A stretch of 64,000 nt of DNA. It comes from Argopecten irradians. Its lineage: Eukaryota; Mollusca; Bivalvia; Pectinida; Pectinidae. Where the stretch lies: contig NC_091140.1 of the NCBI RefSeq assembly GCF_041381155.1, forward strand, positions 26,582,452 to 26,646,451. Direction: 5' to 3'. Below, piece after piece: positions 36,763 to 48,360 of this stretch. The position numbers and the translations under genes were made by a program. The notes below the pieces were generated by a model. It had not been told where the DNA came from and made no database searches. It was given only the letters and a program-made list of their open reading frames with translations. Within the stretch, counting starts at the first letter, position 1. The number at the start of each line of letters is the position of its first letter.

Positions 36763-39009
36763 TTCGATTTTCTCTCCACATCATACACAAGTTAAGTTAA
36801 TCGCTTTGTTGATGGCGTTAAAACAATGAAAACTGAGGTTTTAGTAGCTATCTGATCAATTCGTATAAACATTATCAGAATCTCTGTGAGCTCTATCATC
36901 TATCAGTTGTGCAGTTAGACTGGTAACAAGATTAGATGAACAAAACTTAGTACATCCAAGATACACTTATTATTGAACTTGTTAACTTCTCAGTGCAATA
37001 GCCTTGTTAATATACACGTAAGACAGACTAGCTCTTATCTACCAGGTTACTCTAGCTGTATACTCAGTCACTTCAGTGAGTTGGGGTTACACCACAAGAT
37101 AAAGCGATGGCTATGTTAATGAGGGACTAATGTTCCTAAGGTCAGACTAATTCTCCTAATGAATTTGTGGTTTCCCATCCAGCCTAACTTAGCGTATCAA
37201 ATTACAAACACCATTCGGATTTGACAAGTCTCTAGAATCAAGCATCTTGTAGACAAAAATAATCAAGTCAAACTTTAGGGCTTTTTTATTATTCTAGAGA
37301 CTATACTGGCCAGTCTATAACACGACTAGCGACCACTAAATTTCCTTCCTGAGGTCGCAAAAAACCTCTTTACAGCGATCAAAAAAAATGTTATTTTGAC
37401 TTTTCTAAAACGCGCATCATCCGGTTGCCATTTTGACACGGCTTGGACAGAGAAATTACGCTTATTTTTTATACGTAAACAAGAGAGGTGTGAAACAGTT
37501 AGCCTCTATAAGTAACACTGGGATGATTGTATCTGACTGGTCTTTTTACACCTTTGTTACCGTCAGCCCCAGGGCACTTACAGGGAATGAGTCAAGTTTA
37601 ATGGCCGTCTCCATCAATTTGAAAAATATTTTGGTGAAAAATTAACTGTTTGATACAAAAATGATGTACATTATTCAAAGGAAACACAAGCAGTGACTGA
37701 CAACAATTTATTTACAACACATGCAGCGTTTGAATAGCAAAACACAGTAGATTTGAAAAATTCAGCAAAATAAAGTACAGGCTTTAAATATGTACACGCA
37801 GCTTGAATACCTTAAATAACACCTATATAAAAGTATATATATATTGTAGTCTGTAAAACATTTTCAAATGTTATGCAAAATTAAATTTTGACATGTCTTA
37901 TTTTTGTGGTTTTGTGAGCCTGTAAACACTATGCTAACCATTTTGTTTTTAAATTGCAAAGAAATGGGATTTTTAACCCGAAATAACACCCACTCTACGA
38001 GAATTGTTTTCTTGAATACAGTTTAAACCAAGCATCACTATCTTGTTGGCGGAACTGAGCCTATTTCGAGATAGGTATAACATTAAACTTTTGAGCAACC
38101 TTACCTCGTACCGCGGCTATCAATTTCTTCTGCTACAATTATTATTTTTTTCCGTCTAAGACACACATTAGGATACCCTATAAACCATTTATCTCGAACC
38201 TAATTTGTTGAATTTCTTTATGCAAATGTGAGCCTACATATAAGTCTCTAGATTGAATTCACCAATTTTAGGACATATACATTTGTATTTTTATGCATAT
38301 AATAAAACAGGCCATTCGGCTTAACTGTAAACAGCTAACTTATACAGCATGCTTTGTATATTTTAGTTTTCCGAAAACCTAAATAATATCTAAACAAAGT
38401 TTTGACGAACAAAAGACCTATCCGGCTACTGTGTATCTCTAATGGTCACCGAGTAATGTCAATTTCCAATAAGGCCATAGTTGTGTTTTTTTTTCTATTT
38501 TGCGTCCGCGTGGGGTAAATTTTGTGCTGTGAGGCAAAAACAAAGACGATATACTATTTCAAGATGTCGCTAAAAAGTCGATTGAAAATAAAAATGCCGA
38601 GAAAATACCAGTTTCTGCTTTCCATTTTAGTCAATTGTGGCAAGCGTCACCTCAACGCTTGACTCACGGCGAATACACTACTCTCGGTATCGCTCAAGCG
38701 CCGCAAGGACCGCGAGAAGACATCCAGCAATTTTTTTTTCAATTTCAACAATATTTTATTGATATTATGTACATCAATAGGATCAGACATCCAGCAATCG
38801 AGGTAATGCAGGACGTTTTCGATCTTTTTTCTCTGAAATATGCAGGGGTGAGGATGGCTGAAATAGTTTTCAAATTCGGTCGAATGTGGTTCGGTTCTTA
38901 AGAACAATGAACTGATAACATATCCATATGCATTCCAAGTATGCAAACCAAACTTTTTGAAGGTTATTTTTTTGGCCAGTGCCCGAGATACAATCTATTT
39001 ACGAGATTT
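36763..39009. other. 2.2-kb stretch absent from units 2 and 3
   Basis: Unit 3 reads continuously across TTGACGTATTGTTACATTTGAAGG (27,470-27,495). In unit 4 the equivalent halves are 36,750 and 39,010, with ~2.2 kb between. No coding domain, terminal inverted repeat or clear target-site duplication was found for the whole stretch. A very small retroposed fragment sits inside it at 38,732-38,784. Confidence 0.5.
38718..38798 (-). mobile_element. Tiny retroposed fragment with 14-bp target-site duplication
   Basis: AGACATCCAGCAAT occurs at 38,718-38,731 and again at 38,785-38,798. Between them are 53 bp that on the minus strand contain AATAAA and end in a run of A's directly against the duplicated site. 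This is the signature of a severely 5'-truncated LINE or SINE 3' end inserted by target-primed reverse transcription. Confidence 0.7.
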
Positions 39010-39569
39010 GAAAGAATAATATCTGTTTCAGATAAAGCTTTGATAAAATGTTTTCTCTCGAAAAATGAATCGCCTGTTGAGGTAAACTTTGAGAATAAAT
39101 TTTAAGAGGGATTTTGAAATGTTTGGTGCGTTCTTTGAGTTCAAGCTTCAAGATTATAGATATGAAAAGTTTCAAAAGTTAATGCTTTTGACATGAGGAT
39201 GTCAACGAGTAAACTGTAAAACTGTGATACTTAAATATCTACATTCAAGTGAGTGTACCAGAGACTAAGGTTGTTTAAGATTATATTCTTAAAGATGTGC
39301 TGAAATACTTTTGATATTAAATATATTGAATCATTTTATTGGACCATATTTTTTTTAATTAATATTAAAATCCATACCAATTTATTTGATTTAATCAGAG
39401 ACGTCGCTGATTGAACACCAGTATAATATTGTATTTGCGTACTCTGTATCTTAATTAAATAGTGAAAAAAATTCTTTGGTTGAATTAAATTTACAGTTAC
39501 GTAACTTGGATAAATGAAAGTATGAATCGCCATGGTCAGTTCTAACTAGAGGAGAATGACAATGGAGGA

Positions 39570-39821
39570 TTAATATGGATATAAGTCAAAGTTTGAAGAA
39601 TTGTTTGTACTTATGTCAGGGTCTTGTACATGTACTGCATGTAGACAGAAAATAATATTTATTCTGTCCTTAGCTTTTGCAGATAGCATAACCACACACA
39701 AAATTGTCTTTTCCTTAAATTTTAATCTTTTCGTTGTCATTGTTGTCAAAAGTTGAGGTGAAACCACGTTGTAAAAAACTACAAAAAGGAGAAAAGGTAT
39801 ACGATAATGATATATAAACAA
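39570..39821 (-). other. Diverged copy of the small conserved ORF (unit 4)
   Basis: The minus-strand frame shares S-P-Q-L-L-T-T-M-T-T-K-R-L-K-F with 17,476-17,673 and 28,114-28,311, with a longer N-terminal extension and a changed second half. The faster change in the second half argues against a constrained protein. Confidence 0.2.
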
Positions 39822-39889
39822 ATCTCACATCAAATAAAACAAAGGCTAATGTACGGCGGCGTATTAGGGCCACTACAAAAATTATTTAT

Positions 39890-40655
39890 CTTGAACATAC
39901 AAGTTATTATCTTGTACGTACAAGTTAGTATTTTGTACGTACAAGTTAGTATCTTGTACGTACAACTTAGTATCTTGTTAAGTACAACTTAGCATCTTGT
40001 ACGTACAAGTTACTATCTTGTACGTACAACTTAGTATCTTGTACGTACAAGTTAGTATCTTGTACGTACAACTTAGTATCTTGTGCGTACAAGTTACTAT
40101 ATTGTACGTACAAGATAGTATCTTGTACGTACAACTTAGTATTTTGTACGTACAACTTAGTATCTCGTACATACAAGATAGTATCTTGTACGTACAACTT
40201 AGTATCTTGTACGTACAAGATAGTATCATGTACGTACGTACAAGTTAATATCTTGTACGTACAAGTTAATGTCTTGTACGTGAAAGTTAATATCTTGTAC
40301 GTACAAGCTAGTATTTTGAACGTACAACTTCGTATCTTGTAAGTACAACTTAGCATCTTGTACGTACAAGTTACTATCTTGTACGTACAACTTAGTATCT
40401 TGTGCGTACAAGTTGCTATATTGTACGTACAAGATAGAATCTTGTACGTACAACTTAGTATCTTGTACGTACAACTTAGTATCTTGTACGTACAAGATAG
40501 TATCATGTACGTACAAGTTAATATCTTGTACGTACAAGTTAATATCTTGTACGTACAAGTTAGTATTTTGTACTAACACGTTAGCATCTTGTACTAAACA
40601 GTTACTATTTTGTACGTGCAAGTTACTATCTTGTACGTACAAGATAGTATAATGT
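39890..40655. repeat. 21-bp palindromic tandem array, left arm
   Basis: About 36 units of TTGTACGTACAA plus a 9-bp spacer. An internal longer period of ~361 bp is visible (TAAGTACAACTTAGCATC at 39,979 and 40,340). Confidence 0.95.
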
Positions 40656-41426
40656 TGAAACTTTCGGTATTAAAGGCTGTGACTGGTTGACTGTCACAAT
40701 GGCATCGCATGAAGCTATACGTATATTACGTACCCTTTGTTTCAGCCAAATGGAAAAAAATACCTTGCGACATTTTGTGGAGTTGTGATGCTGTGATAAG
40801 TTTCCGAACATATACATGTAAATGTTTATAGCGGAGTATTAACTATGATCATCATTTGGACAATAATTGTTTTGCTTTTGTTGTCAGTGCAATCAGTAAC
40901 TCGTTCAAATTAAGGCATAATGCCTAGGATTTGTTTCGGAGGCAGTTAATTATTTTCAATACTACTATTCTGAAGTAAAATAAATGCTCCAACATTTCCA
41001 ATAATGGCACCAGTGTGAATTATTTAACTTTAATTACTGAAGAAAATTACAAATTTACTTTCTCCTCTTTTTAATAGATAAAACTTATCATTAATCGGAG
41101 ATGTATCATATCCATTTAATCACTAAATGTATCTTATCTATAAAACAAGCGACTATACAATTTCGTCGAAAGGAACTATACAGTGTCAGTTTCAAAATAA
41201 TGCAAGTGACTATACAGTTTCAACTCATAATCCGGCAATTTCAATTACGACTATGAAAAAGATATGGTCCTCATTAATATACGTTTATGTTATTAATATT
41301 GTCAAATAAGTTAATAAACCTGTGATCGTGCTTGAAGCAATGGAAAGTAGACAGACTATCTTTAATTACGAAAAATATCAGGCGGGTGACTCAATTCTGT
41401 GGTGATGAACAGCTGTTCAACTCAAC

Positions 41427-41622
41427 TTGTATGTACAAGATAGTAACTTGTTCGTACAAGATGTTCGAACAAGACACTATCTTGTACGTACAAGATACTA
41501 AGTTGTACGTACAAGATAATAATTTGTACGTACAAGATACTAAGTTGTACGTACAAGATAATAACTTGTACGTACAAGATACTAAGTTGTACGTACAAGA
41601 TACTAACTTGTACGTACAAAAT
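41427..41622. repeat. 21-bp palindromic tandem array, right arm (inverted)
   Basis: Nine units of the same 12-bp palindrome with the spacer reverse-complemented relative to the left arm (GATACTAAG, GATAATAAC). The first three units are more degenerate (TTGTATGTACAAG, TTGTTCGTACAAG). Confidence 0.95.
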
Positions 41623-41950
41623 AAATCAAATAATGTAATCATATAAAACTGTACGCTATTTACATTTTATTTCATAACAATTGTTTCAAATTGCACATAC
41701 AATGGACATCTACCCTTTAAAAGCATCTTAGATGTATTGTCTGACATGGATAATGTTTTTAAGCAAAAGGAGTTGATTTTTGGAACTTGTGGCGAAATAT
41801 CTTACCCCAAACTTCACATCCATAATTAGATAAGTAGCATATGTATCAAATAAGGATATTTTCATTTCTATACTAAGGATAAATTTTCATTTTTCTTCTT
41901 GCTACCGTAAATCTTCCATTAAAATAAAAACTAAACCCAGGTACCAAAAC

Positions 41951-42148
41951 TTAAGTACAATTTCTATAGACTAATCTACGTTTCCCTTTTACAAATACAA
42001 ATGGAAACAAAAAAATCCCCTGCAATAAACCGACATGCAAATCGAACATGGATGATAAATTATCATGTAGTTTCACGCATGAACGTACAACATTATTAGA
42101 AACTGATGAAATTATAATGTACATTAAATTATCGCCCTCTAATACCAC
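41951..42148 (-). pseudogene. LINE reverse transcriptase relic
   Basis: The minus-strand frame contains R-S-C-V-K-L, N-L-S-S-M-F-D and G-L-L-Q-G in the spacing found just before and within RT motif B of one common group of invertebrate LINEs. The following S-P-x-L-F-x-L-F block is degraded. Only ~65 codons remain; no flanking duplication was found. Confidence 0.6.
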
Positions 42149-42598
42149 TTTTCCAAACTTACCTTAGACTGATATAATGCTGATAAATCTTGACAGGACA
42201 TCGCTCAGGAGGATGAACAGCGCTACCTTCCTACGTAAAAGTTCTCCGGCGATAGGTTTTGATATATCTTCATGATACTCTGGATACTTATATGTATACT
42301 CATCCTCCTTGACAGTTATTAGGCTTATACTTCCATACCTTAAATGTTCCACAGTGGTCTTATGGAAATAATTAAGCTGAGTTGCTACATCGGTAAAATG
42401 AAATTCAAAAATGATATAATTTCAATCGACATTGGGTAATATATGTCAGCTGATGACCAGGCATTCGTATATGTTGTATGTCACAATGATTCTTGAGATC
42501 AAGTATTTTTTGTACCATCTGAGGCATTAAATGAACTTACATTTTGTTTGGAGAGTCTAGAGGGTATTCCAAGTAATCCCGTTATTTAGATATACAAT

Positions 42599-42790
42599 AT
42601 GCCGAAGCGTATAGTGTTTACAGACGCCAGCGCTTTCGATGGAGCAGGTTTTACGATAGGGTCTGATGAGAATGTGGTACATCTAATGTGGACAGAGGAG
42701 GAGAAGTTACAAAGTTCTACTTGAAGAGAGCTAAGAACTGTAGAGATCGTTTTGATTTCGATTTTGTCTTTTGCAATCGTTGTATGTTTA
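42599..42790 (+). pseudogene. DIRS-like RNase H relic
   Basis: A frame of ~60 codons with V-F-T-D-A-S at its start, then M-W-T-E-E-E and S-S-T-stop-R-E-L. The order D-A-S ... W-x-x-E-E ... S-S-T-W-R-E-L is typical of the RNase H domain in DIRS/Ngaro-type tyrosine-recombinase retrotransposons. The expected Trp is replaced by TGA at about 42,722-42,724, a one-base change from TGG. No recombinase or RT part was seen nearby. Confidence 0.55.
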
Positions 42791-43564
42791 TTTTTACAAC
42801 TTGATTACGTGTTATAATAACAACGGTTATCATAAACAACTAGAAATCCGCCTTTAGACCAGAACCAAATAACATGCTGTTCCTTCCTAAAAGCCTATTT
42901 TGGTGTAACGGGACTAGAATCCTTCTACTGAACAATGAATATCGACTTGACAGTTTGTTACGCTTGCAATTTATTTTTTAATAATTTGAATTACACCGTT
43001 CTACTTGAATATTTACGGTCAGCTTGTTACTGTCATGTATTGAAAGTTAGATTGTTGACATAAAGTTAATGGATGGAAAAAATTATATTGTCTGTTGCAC
43101 ATAGTCTTAAGAACGGCAAAATCTTAACCAATTTAATATTTGCTTGTTACATTGGCCTCCACAGCTTAAGTTATCCATTAAAGATAATTATACCGTCATG
43201 TATGTTGTTTGGATTATGGTTTTGATTGGTTTACTATATTTACATCATATCAATATATCAATAACCAGGGACATTTAAGGACGATTTCCAGTGGATGTAG
43301 TGTCCAGCGTGTGAAGTGCGAGACGCGTATTCTGGGAGACTGCTGATATTCGTGTTGTATCTTCTTGTGTAGTGATGAATTACAAATTAAGCAACACATC
43401 CCACCCGATCACATTATACTGACACAGGCGAACCGATAAAGGCATGACAAACATGATACACTCCGCGTCTATTGCATAAGACTTCAGAAAATAGGGTCAA
43501 CAGGGTCAGAAGTAATGTTTACATGTGTTACAGCACAAATATCTTGTTATTTTTGAAACTCTTA
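42791..43564. other. Intergenic sequence within the unit 4 interruption
   Basis: AT-rich, with no open frame or repeat that I can name. Homology to the duplication unit resumes at about 43,565. Confidence 0.5.
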
Positions 43565-46457
43565 TGAATACAAATAGTGAAATTCATTACTTGGTAACAA
43601 CTTTTACACATATTATGCTAATTTCACGTCGATAATCCTCAAATTATACGACTGTTCTATGATCCAGTAGATGTCACGCTTCGTCTAGTCCAACAAGGGG
43701 TAATAACAAAATGCACGAATAATGTGAAAGAGATCGCGTGCATAATTTGGTAAAATTACATCAGAAAGAAACAATGAAATGAAAAAAATGAAAATCTGAT
43801 ATAAAATAGGATATATATCATTCGCCTTATCATGCAGTAAACCAAAATTAGACAGCTGTCTGTACGCGAATATATACATGTGTATTTGGTACATATACGT
43901 GACATGTACATATACGTGTCTGCTGGTAGATTAGGGAGACAAAACAACCTAGAAATAGGCACAATTATATTGACGCCGTTAAAACAAATTATAACTAACT
44001 ACATTTATATTTCTAATAACTAAATAGTCTTGTTTAAACTATTTTCATTACCTAAATATACATGTAAATGATTTTTACGTCTGTGTAGATCATCGATCTT
44101 TCTAAATATTAGTTAAAAAGTAATTAAATGATGACAAACTTTCGCCGGAGACTCGCCACTTTTGTCTTCCTTAACCCTCGTTAAAATACAGTTCATATTT
44201 TAAGACACTGACCATGTATTCTCTATGTACCAGGTACATATATGTATTTGTCAGCTATACAACAGCTCTCAGTGAGAGAGAAAGTCAGGTTTAGTATAAT
44301 CCTTAAAAAAGTTTTAATTGGATAATATCAACAAAATAACGATATTAGTATTTCTTATTTTATCATATTTCGTGCCCCTTCTGTAACCCCACGTGCAAAG
44401 TTGTACCTGCCGAATAGCTTTGCAACTTCATAACGAAGTTACATACATGTACCTTTTTACTTCTTGATAAGTGTCTATCATTCTGATTCACCATTAGGAT
44501 AAACACTTCTCCTCTGTTATAACAGATTGGATTTGAGACATTTTTAATTTCTGTCTGTTTCATATCATAGAATAATCTTGGAAGACCAGGCTTTCGTTGA
44601 AAATGGACCATTGCTATTCTCATTATTTACTGCGTTAACAGCACGACGTGCATGCGCAGCTCCGAATGCAAGTTCGATCGGAAACCGTCGGTACATTCCG
44701 TACACGTGGTTTTGTATTTATTTGTGGGTTACAAACAAATCAAAGACAATTATATATATTTGAATTACTTACACTTCGAACTACTTGGTAATCTTGGTAT
44801 TAACACAAAGTTTATAACTTTAGGCATTGGCGAAAAAATGAAAAATAAATCTTATTCCTTTTCCGATAAGTGAATTTGAGCGCAACTTATGCGGGAACCC
44901 ATCTTCAAGTGTCCTCACACAGGAGTAGATTAATTCAGCACACAACCATACATTTTTTCAGTTTTAAATTTCTTTAATTTTTTGAATAAAGAATGACATA
45001 AAATTACCGTACACATAGAAACCATATGAATTTGATAATTAGTTTGCTCTGTCATGACTTTGTCCTCTATGTTACATGGAATAGCATAATAACCAACTTA
45101 TATTTATAATAATTGTCTGGTTTCTAAAAAAATACCAATTGGTCTTTGTCATGGAAAGCAGGTAAGGGATCAGGTAGGTAATTGTGTACTAATTTATTTA
45201 CACCTATTATATTTATTTATAATTTTATAACATTTACATAATAGATTTCTAATTAAAATTCAGTGTTCATTGTCTACTCTTGTTTATACTGAGTTTACGG
45301 AAATGTTTATATGAAATATGTCTGCACAATGCTGAAATTTATATACACCACAGAAATATTGTTTTAAGTTCATAATCACGAAAAAAAAGAGCTTTTGATA
45401 TGTTATTTACCACCACACACGGTAAAAAATTACATAGTTTTTAATTTGATCAAGTTATATCAGACTTCAAAATACCGGTAGTACTGTCAAAAATAATGTT
45501 TACATCAACAATGCAGTTAAATGAGTACATATAGTCAAACAAAGAACCAAGCTGTGGTCTACAATTTCTTTTCACATTTTACAAGAGTTCTAGTAATTTT
45601 AAGTTATTTTCTTCTTATGTATTTTCATCTGAACATATCACGTTAAGTATTAAAAACCAGAACCATTTCAGTGAATATATTCTGATTGTAGCCAATGCTT
45701 ATAATTTAAAAACATCGAAAATATTTCTTTGGGACTTTTTCAAAGCTTAATTTATGGCTTGCAATAGATTACTGATGATTTTTATTACATATAGGTTTCT
45801 TATTCGCATGTAAATAAATATAGTTATTTTTTTCTATAATTTTCTTTTATTTTTGAAGCGAATTATACATTAAAAGAGATACATGGTTTCTCACTCACGA
45901 CATACACACTAATTAATATCATATTCAGCATGATATCAATATATTGCCATTTTCAGTTATCATCATTATCCTTAAAAATGACCATTACATTCACATCATT
46001 CAGCCTCACCAATGATCATCATTCATACTCATCGTTAAGCATTGCAATATATTATTATCAAACAGGAGAAATATTGTATTACTATCTACCAGGTACATTC
46101 TCATCAAAGATCATCATAAACCGATAGACCGACTCACATCATATATCATTATCCTCAACAATGATCATCATATACACTTACATCATCAATCAATATGTCA
46201 TAAAAATATCATCCTCATCAATGACCAACTTTTGCCCAGTTATGGCACGTATTTTGTAATCCACATTCATTTCTAATTTGATCATTTTCCGTTCTTTAAC
46301 ATCATCTCTGTATGATTTGAAAACCATTTTTTAATTTATTAAAGCAATAATGTATACATAATTTATTTCATAAAGTCAGGCTTCATCTATGTTATTAACA
46401 GTATAAGTTTCTAGAGATAATTATTGTTTTCAGAATAACGACCACTGTATCCTAATT

Positions 46458-47861
46458 ATGGCAAAACAACTAAGCTATCTTTCCTGTCCGAATCCTGCGT
46501 CACTCCAGTACAAGGCGATTCCCGATATAGTGCAGGAGAATACGCAAAGAAATCCTGATAAAGAAATCTGCGTTGAAAGGAGTCTAGGCAAAGGAAGCAG
46601 ATCAATGACGTATTCTGAACTGCTGAATCAACGTATATTGCAAAATATCTTATTATTGAGGGAGTCAAACCTGACAATACCGTCGCTTTAATAGGACAAA
46701 TCTCGCTAGAGTGGATCATTGGGGAGTTCGCCATCTGCTCAACATGAGCTGCGGCAGTCCATGTGTTTAAAACATCAGTGTCGTTTGCGGAGACTTTGAA
46801 AAAATTAGAATCCATAAGATGTAATGTTATTCTGATCGATGTAGGCCCTGATGTACAGTGTATGTTGGACATGGTGGAATATGTCAATAGTAAGGAAGCA
46901 ACAAAGAATGATTTCAATCCTCTCTTGCTAAAAAACACCTTCATCTCCTTTCTCTTCACTAGCCGATGTTACTCTCACACCAGAACAGGAAAAGCTGTCG
47001 TTGCCCAATGTGCAGCCAGAAAGTACTGCATATATGATTCTTACTTCTAGCTCAACCGGAGTTCCAAAGATGGTTGAGAGCACTAATTTGTCAATTGTTA
47101 ATTATCAGGAATTTGTCGTAGGATCGGCGACCATCAACTAGGAAGACACATGTTACACCTGTCTGCTGGAGTGGTGTTATACCCGTGATCAGTATCCTGA
47201 GAGGCACCAAACGAGTGTTCACAGTAACTGAAATCGCTTTGATGAAAGATAGCATTATGTCTGTTTGGAGTATCATTAAGGAGGAACGATGTACTACAGG
47301 ATTTTTGCTTCCTTATACACTGACCAATATTTTGGAAAACATGGATAGAATTGTAGAACAGGGATACAAAATGTATACCATCACCATCGAAGGGCAAAGC
47401 GTCGGAAGACATATCACTGAAATCATCGAAAAATGCACGGAGAAACTGTTCTTGGGTTACGGGTTGTCCGAGACCTGGTGGATGTCCTTAACAGCACTTT
47501 CACCGGACGCAGACAAAGGCTATATAGTTTAGCTGTTTCCGGGATATGAGGTCAAGATTACCGGACCCGGCGAAGAAACTCTTGTTCGTGGAGAATTAGG
47601 AGACATCCTAGTAAGTTTTTGGTCAATGTTGAAGTCCTATCGGAACTCTCCGGAACTAAACGTAACATCCTTTACTGATGACGGCTGGTTCCGTACTAGG
47701 GACATTGAATTTATATCACCAGAAGGCAAGTTTTTCTTGAGAGGCAAATCCAGGGACGTCATAAAACGAGGAGGTATGAAGGTTGTGATCAGTGTAGTGG
47801 AGGCAGCTATCTCTAACTTCCCGGAGATCAAGGATGTGGCTGTGGTGCCTGTACCAGACAT
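46458..47861 (+). pseudogene. AMP-binding acyl-CoA synthetase-like pseudogene, copy 4
   Basis: Aligns to copies 2 and 3 from the ATG to just after the A8 region. Lesions: a 4-bp deletion near 46,625; TGA at 46,745-46,747; a P-loop change (first Gly of TSGSTG to Ser) near 47,047; TAG at 47,139-47,141; a small deletion near 47,155; and TAG at 47,530-47,532. At about 47,861 the coding sequence jumps into the 3' flank (CCAGACA joined to TGTTTAGTAAG). A deletion of about 365 bp thus removed the last ~75 codons, including the A10 lysine. The join is at a shared GACA. The conserved TTGTTTTCAG acceptor before the ATG is still present. Confidence 0.92.
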
Positions 47862-48360
47862 GTTTAGTAAGATGATTGAATATGAAAATTAAACTTTCTG
47901 AAGAAAAGACCATTGTGTCCTTGGAAGTCGTAATAATGTTGTTATAGAAACATAACTATACCTAGTGTGTATAGTGATACCTGAACCAGGAGCATAATCT
48001 AGTTTTATGAACGGCGCATGCAGATATAGCTTTAATTGTAGTTAAAATGCATGATCAAGTCTAAAACGCCAATGGAACCGAATGGCATGTCAGGAACAAA
48101 AAAACAACAATATTCCTCTGTTAATTTTCGAAAGGATCCCGATAATATCAAAATATTTTTGCAGTCTTTAGCTTCACGTATATCTAAAACTAATTTGCTG
48201 TTATTTCCGTTAATGTCGTGTTCTCTTTCAATCGCTTTTGTGTTTAAATACAAAAAATGTGTTGTTTTATTAGCACTTTTGTTTCTATCACTAGGATGAA
48301 ATAAATGTTAATTACCAACTTGATGCATTTGTCTCTTGTTGATTTATGTTGTAATATTTA
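47862..48360 (+). repeat. 3' flank of dead copy 4
   Basis: Diverged version of the 3' flanks at 24,060-24,520 and 33,460-33,890, ending shortly after GATGAAATAAATG. Confidence 0.75.

Larger units (their letters stand above)
39852..41640. mobile_element. Foldback-like element built of TTGTACGTACAA palindromes
   Basis: The left array (about 39,890-40,655, ~36 units) is a 21-bp tandem repeat made of the 12-bp palindrome TTGTACGTACAA plus a 9-bp spacer like CTTAGTATC or GTTAGTATC. The right array (about 41,427-41,622, nine units) has the same unit in inverted orientation (GATACTAAG before the palindrome). The ~770 bp between them holds no recognisable gene. The start, TACGGCGGCGTATTAGGGCC, abuts duplication-unit sequence exactly (unit homology ends at 39,851). 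Long inverted arms made of short tandem repeats are the hallmark of foldback (FB) elements; some molluscan non-autonomous elements also carry tandem cores. The 7-residue repeat ORFs on both strands are artefacts of the 21-bp period. Confidence 0.6.
34501..48360 (+). repeat. Tandem duplication unit 4 (older, heavily interrupted)
   Basis: Homology to units 2 and 3 runs 34,501-36,760, resumes at about 39,010-39,851 and again at about 43,565-48,360. It is interrupted by ~2.2 kb (36,763-39,009) and ~3.7 kb (39,852-43,565) of other DNA. Divergence from unit 3 rises from slight (34.5-36 kb) to considerable (43.6-48.3 kb), so the left end was probably copied together with units 2 and 3 while the right end is an older copy. 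It contains the dead gene copy 4. Confidence 0.85.

Noticed and set aside
38635..38946. Overlapping ORFs on both strands as a gene
   Set aside because: No domain is recognisable, and the stretch contains a small retroposed insertion that interrupts any original frame.
39967..40652. ORFs of a 7-residue repeat on both strands (YVQD- and CTYK-type)
   Set aside because: Artefacts of the 21-bp palindromic repeat, which is open in several frames on both strands. No start context or protein-like composition.
42164..42352. Possible minus-strand exon ending at a good donor (AAGGTAAGT near 42,163)
   Set aside because: The open frame ends in a stop just before the donor, no matching acceptor or homologous domain was recognised, and it lies among transposon relics.
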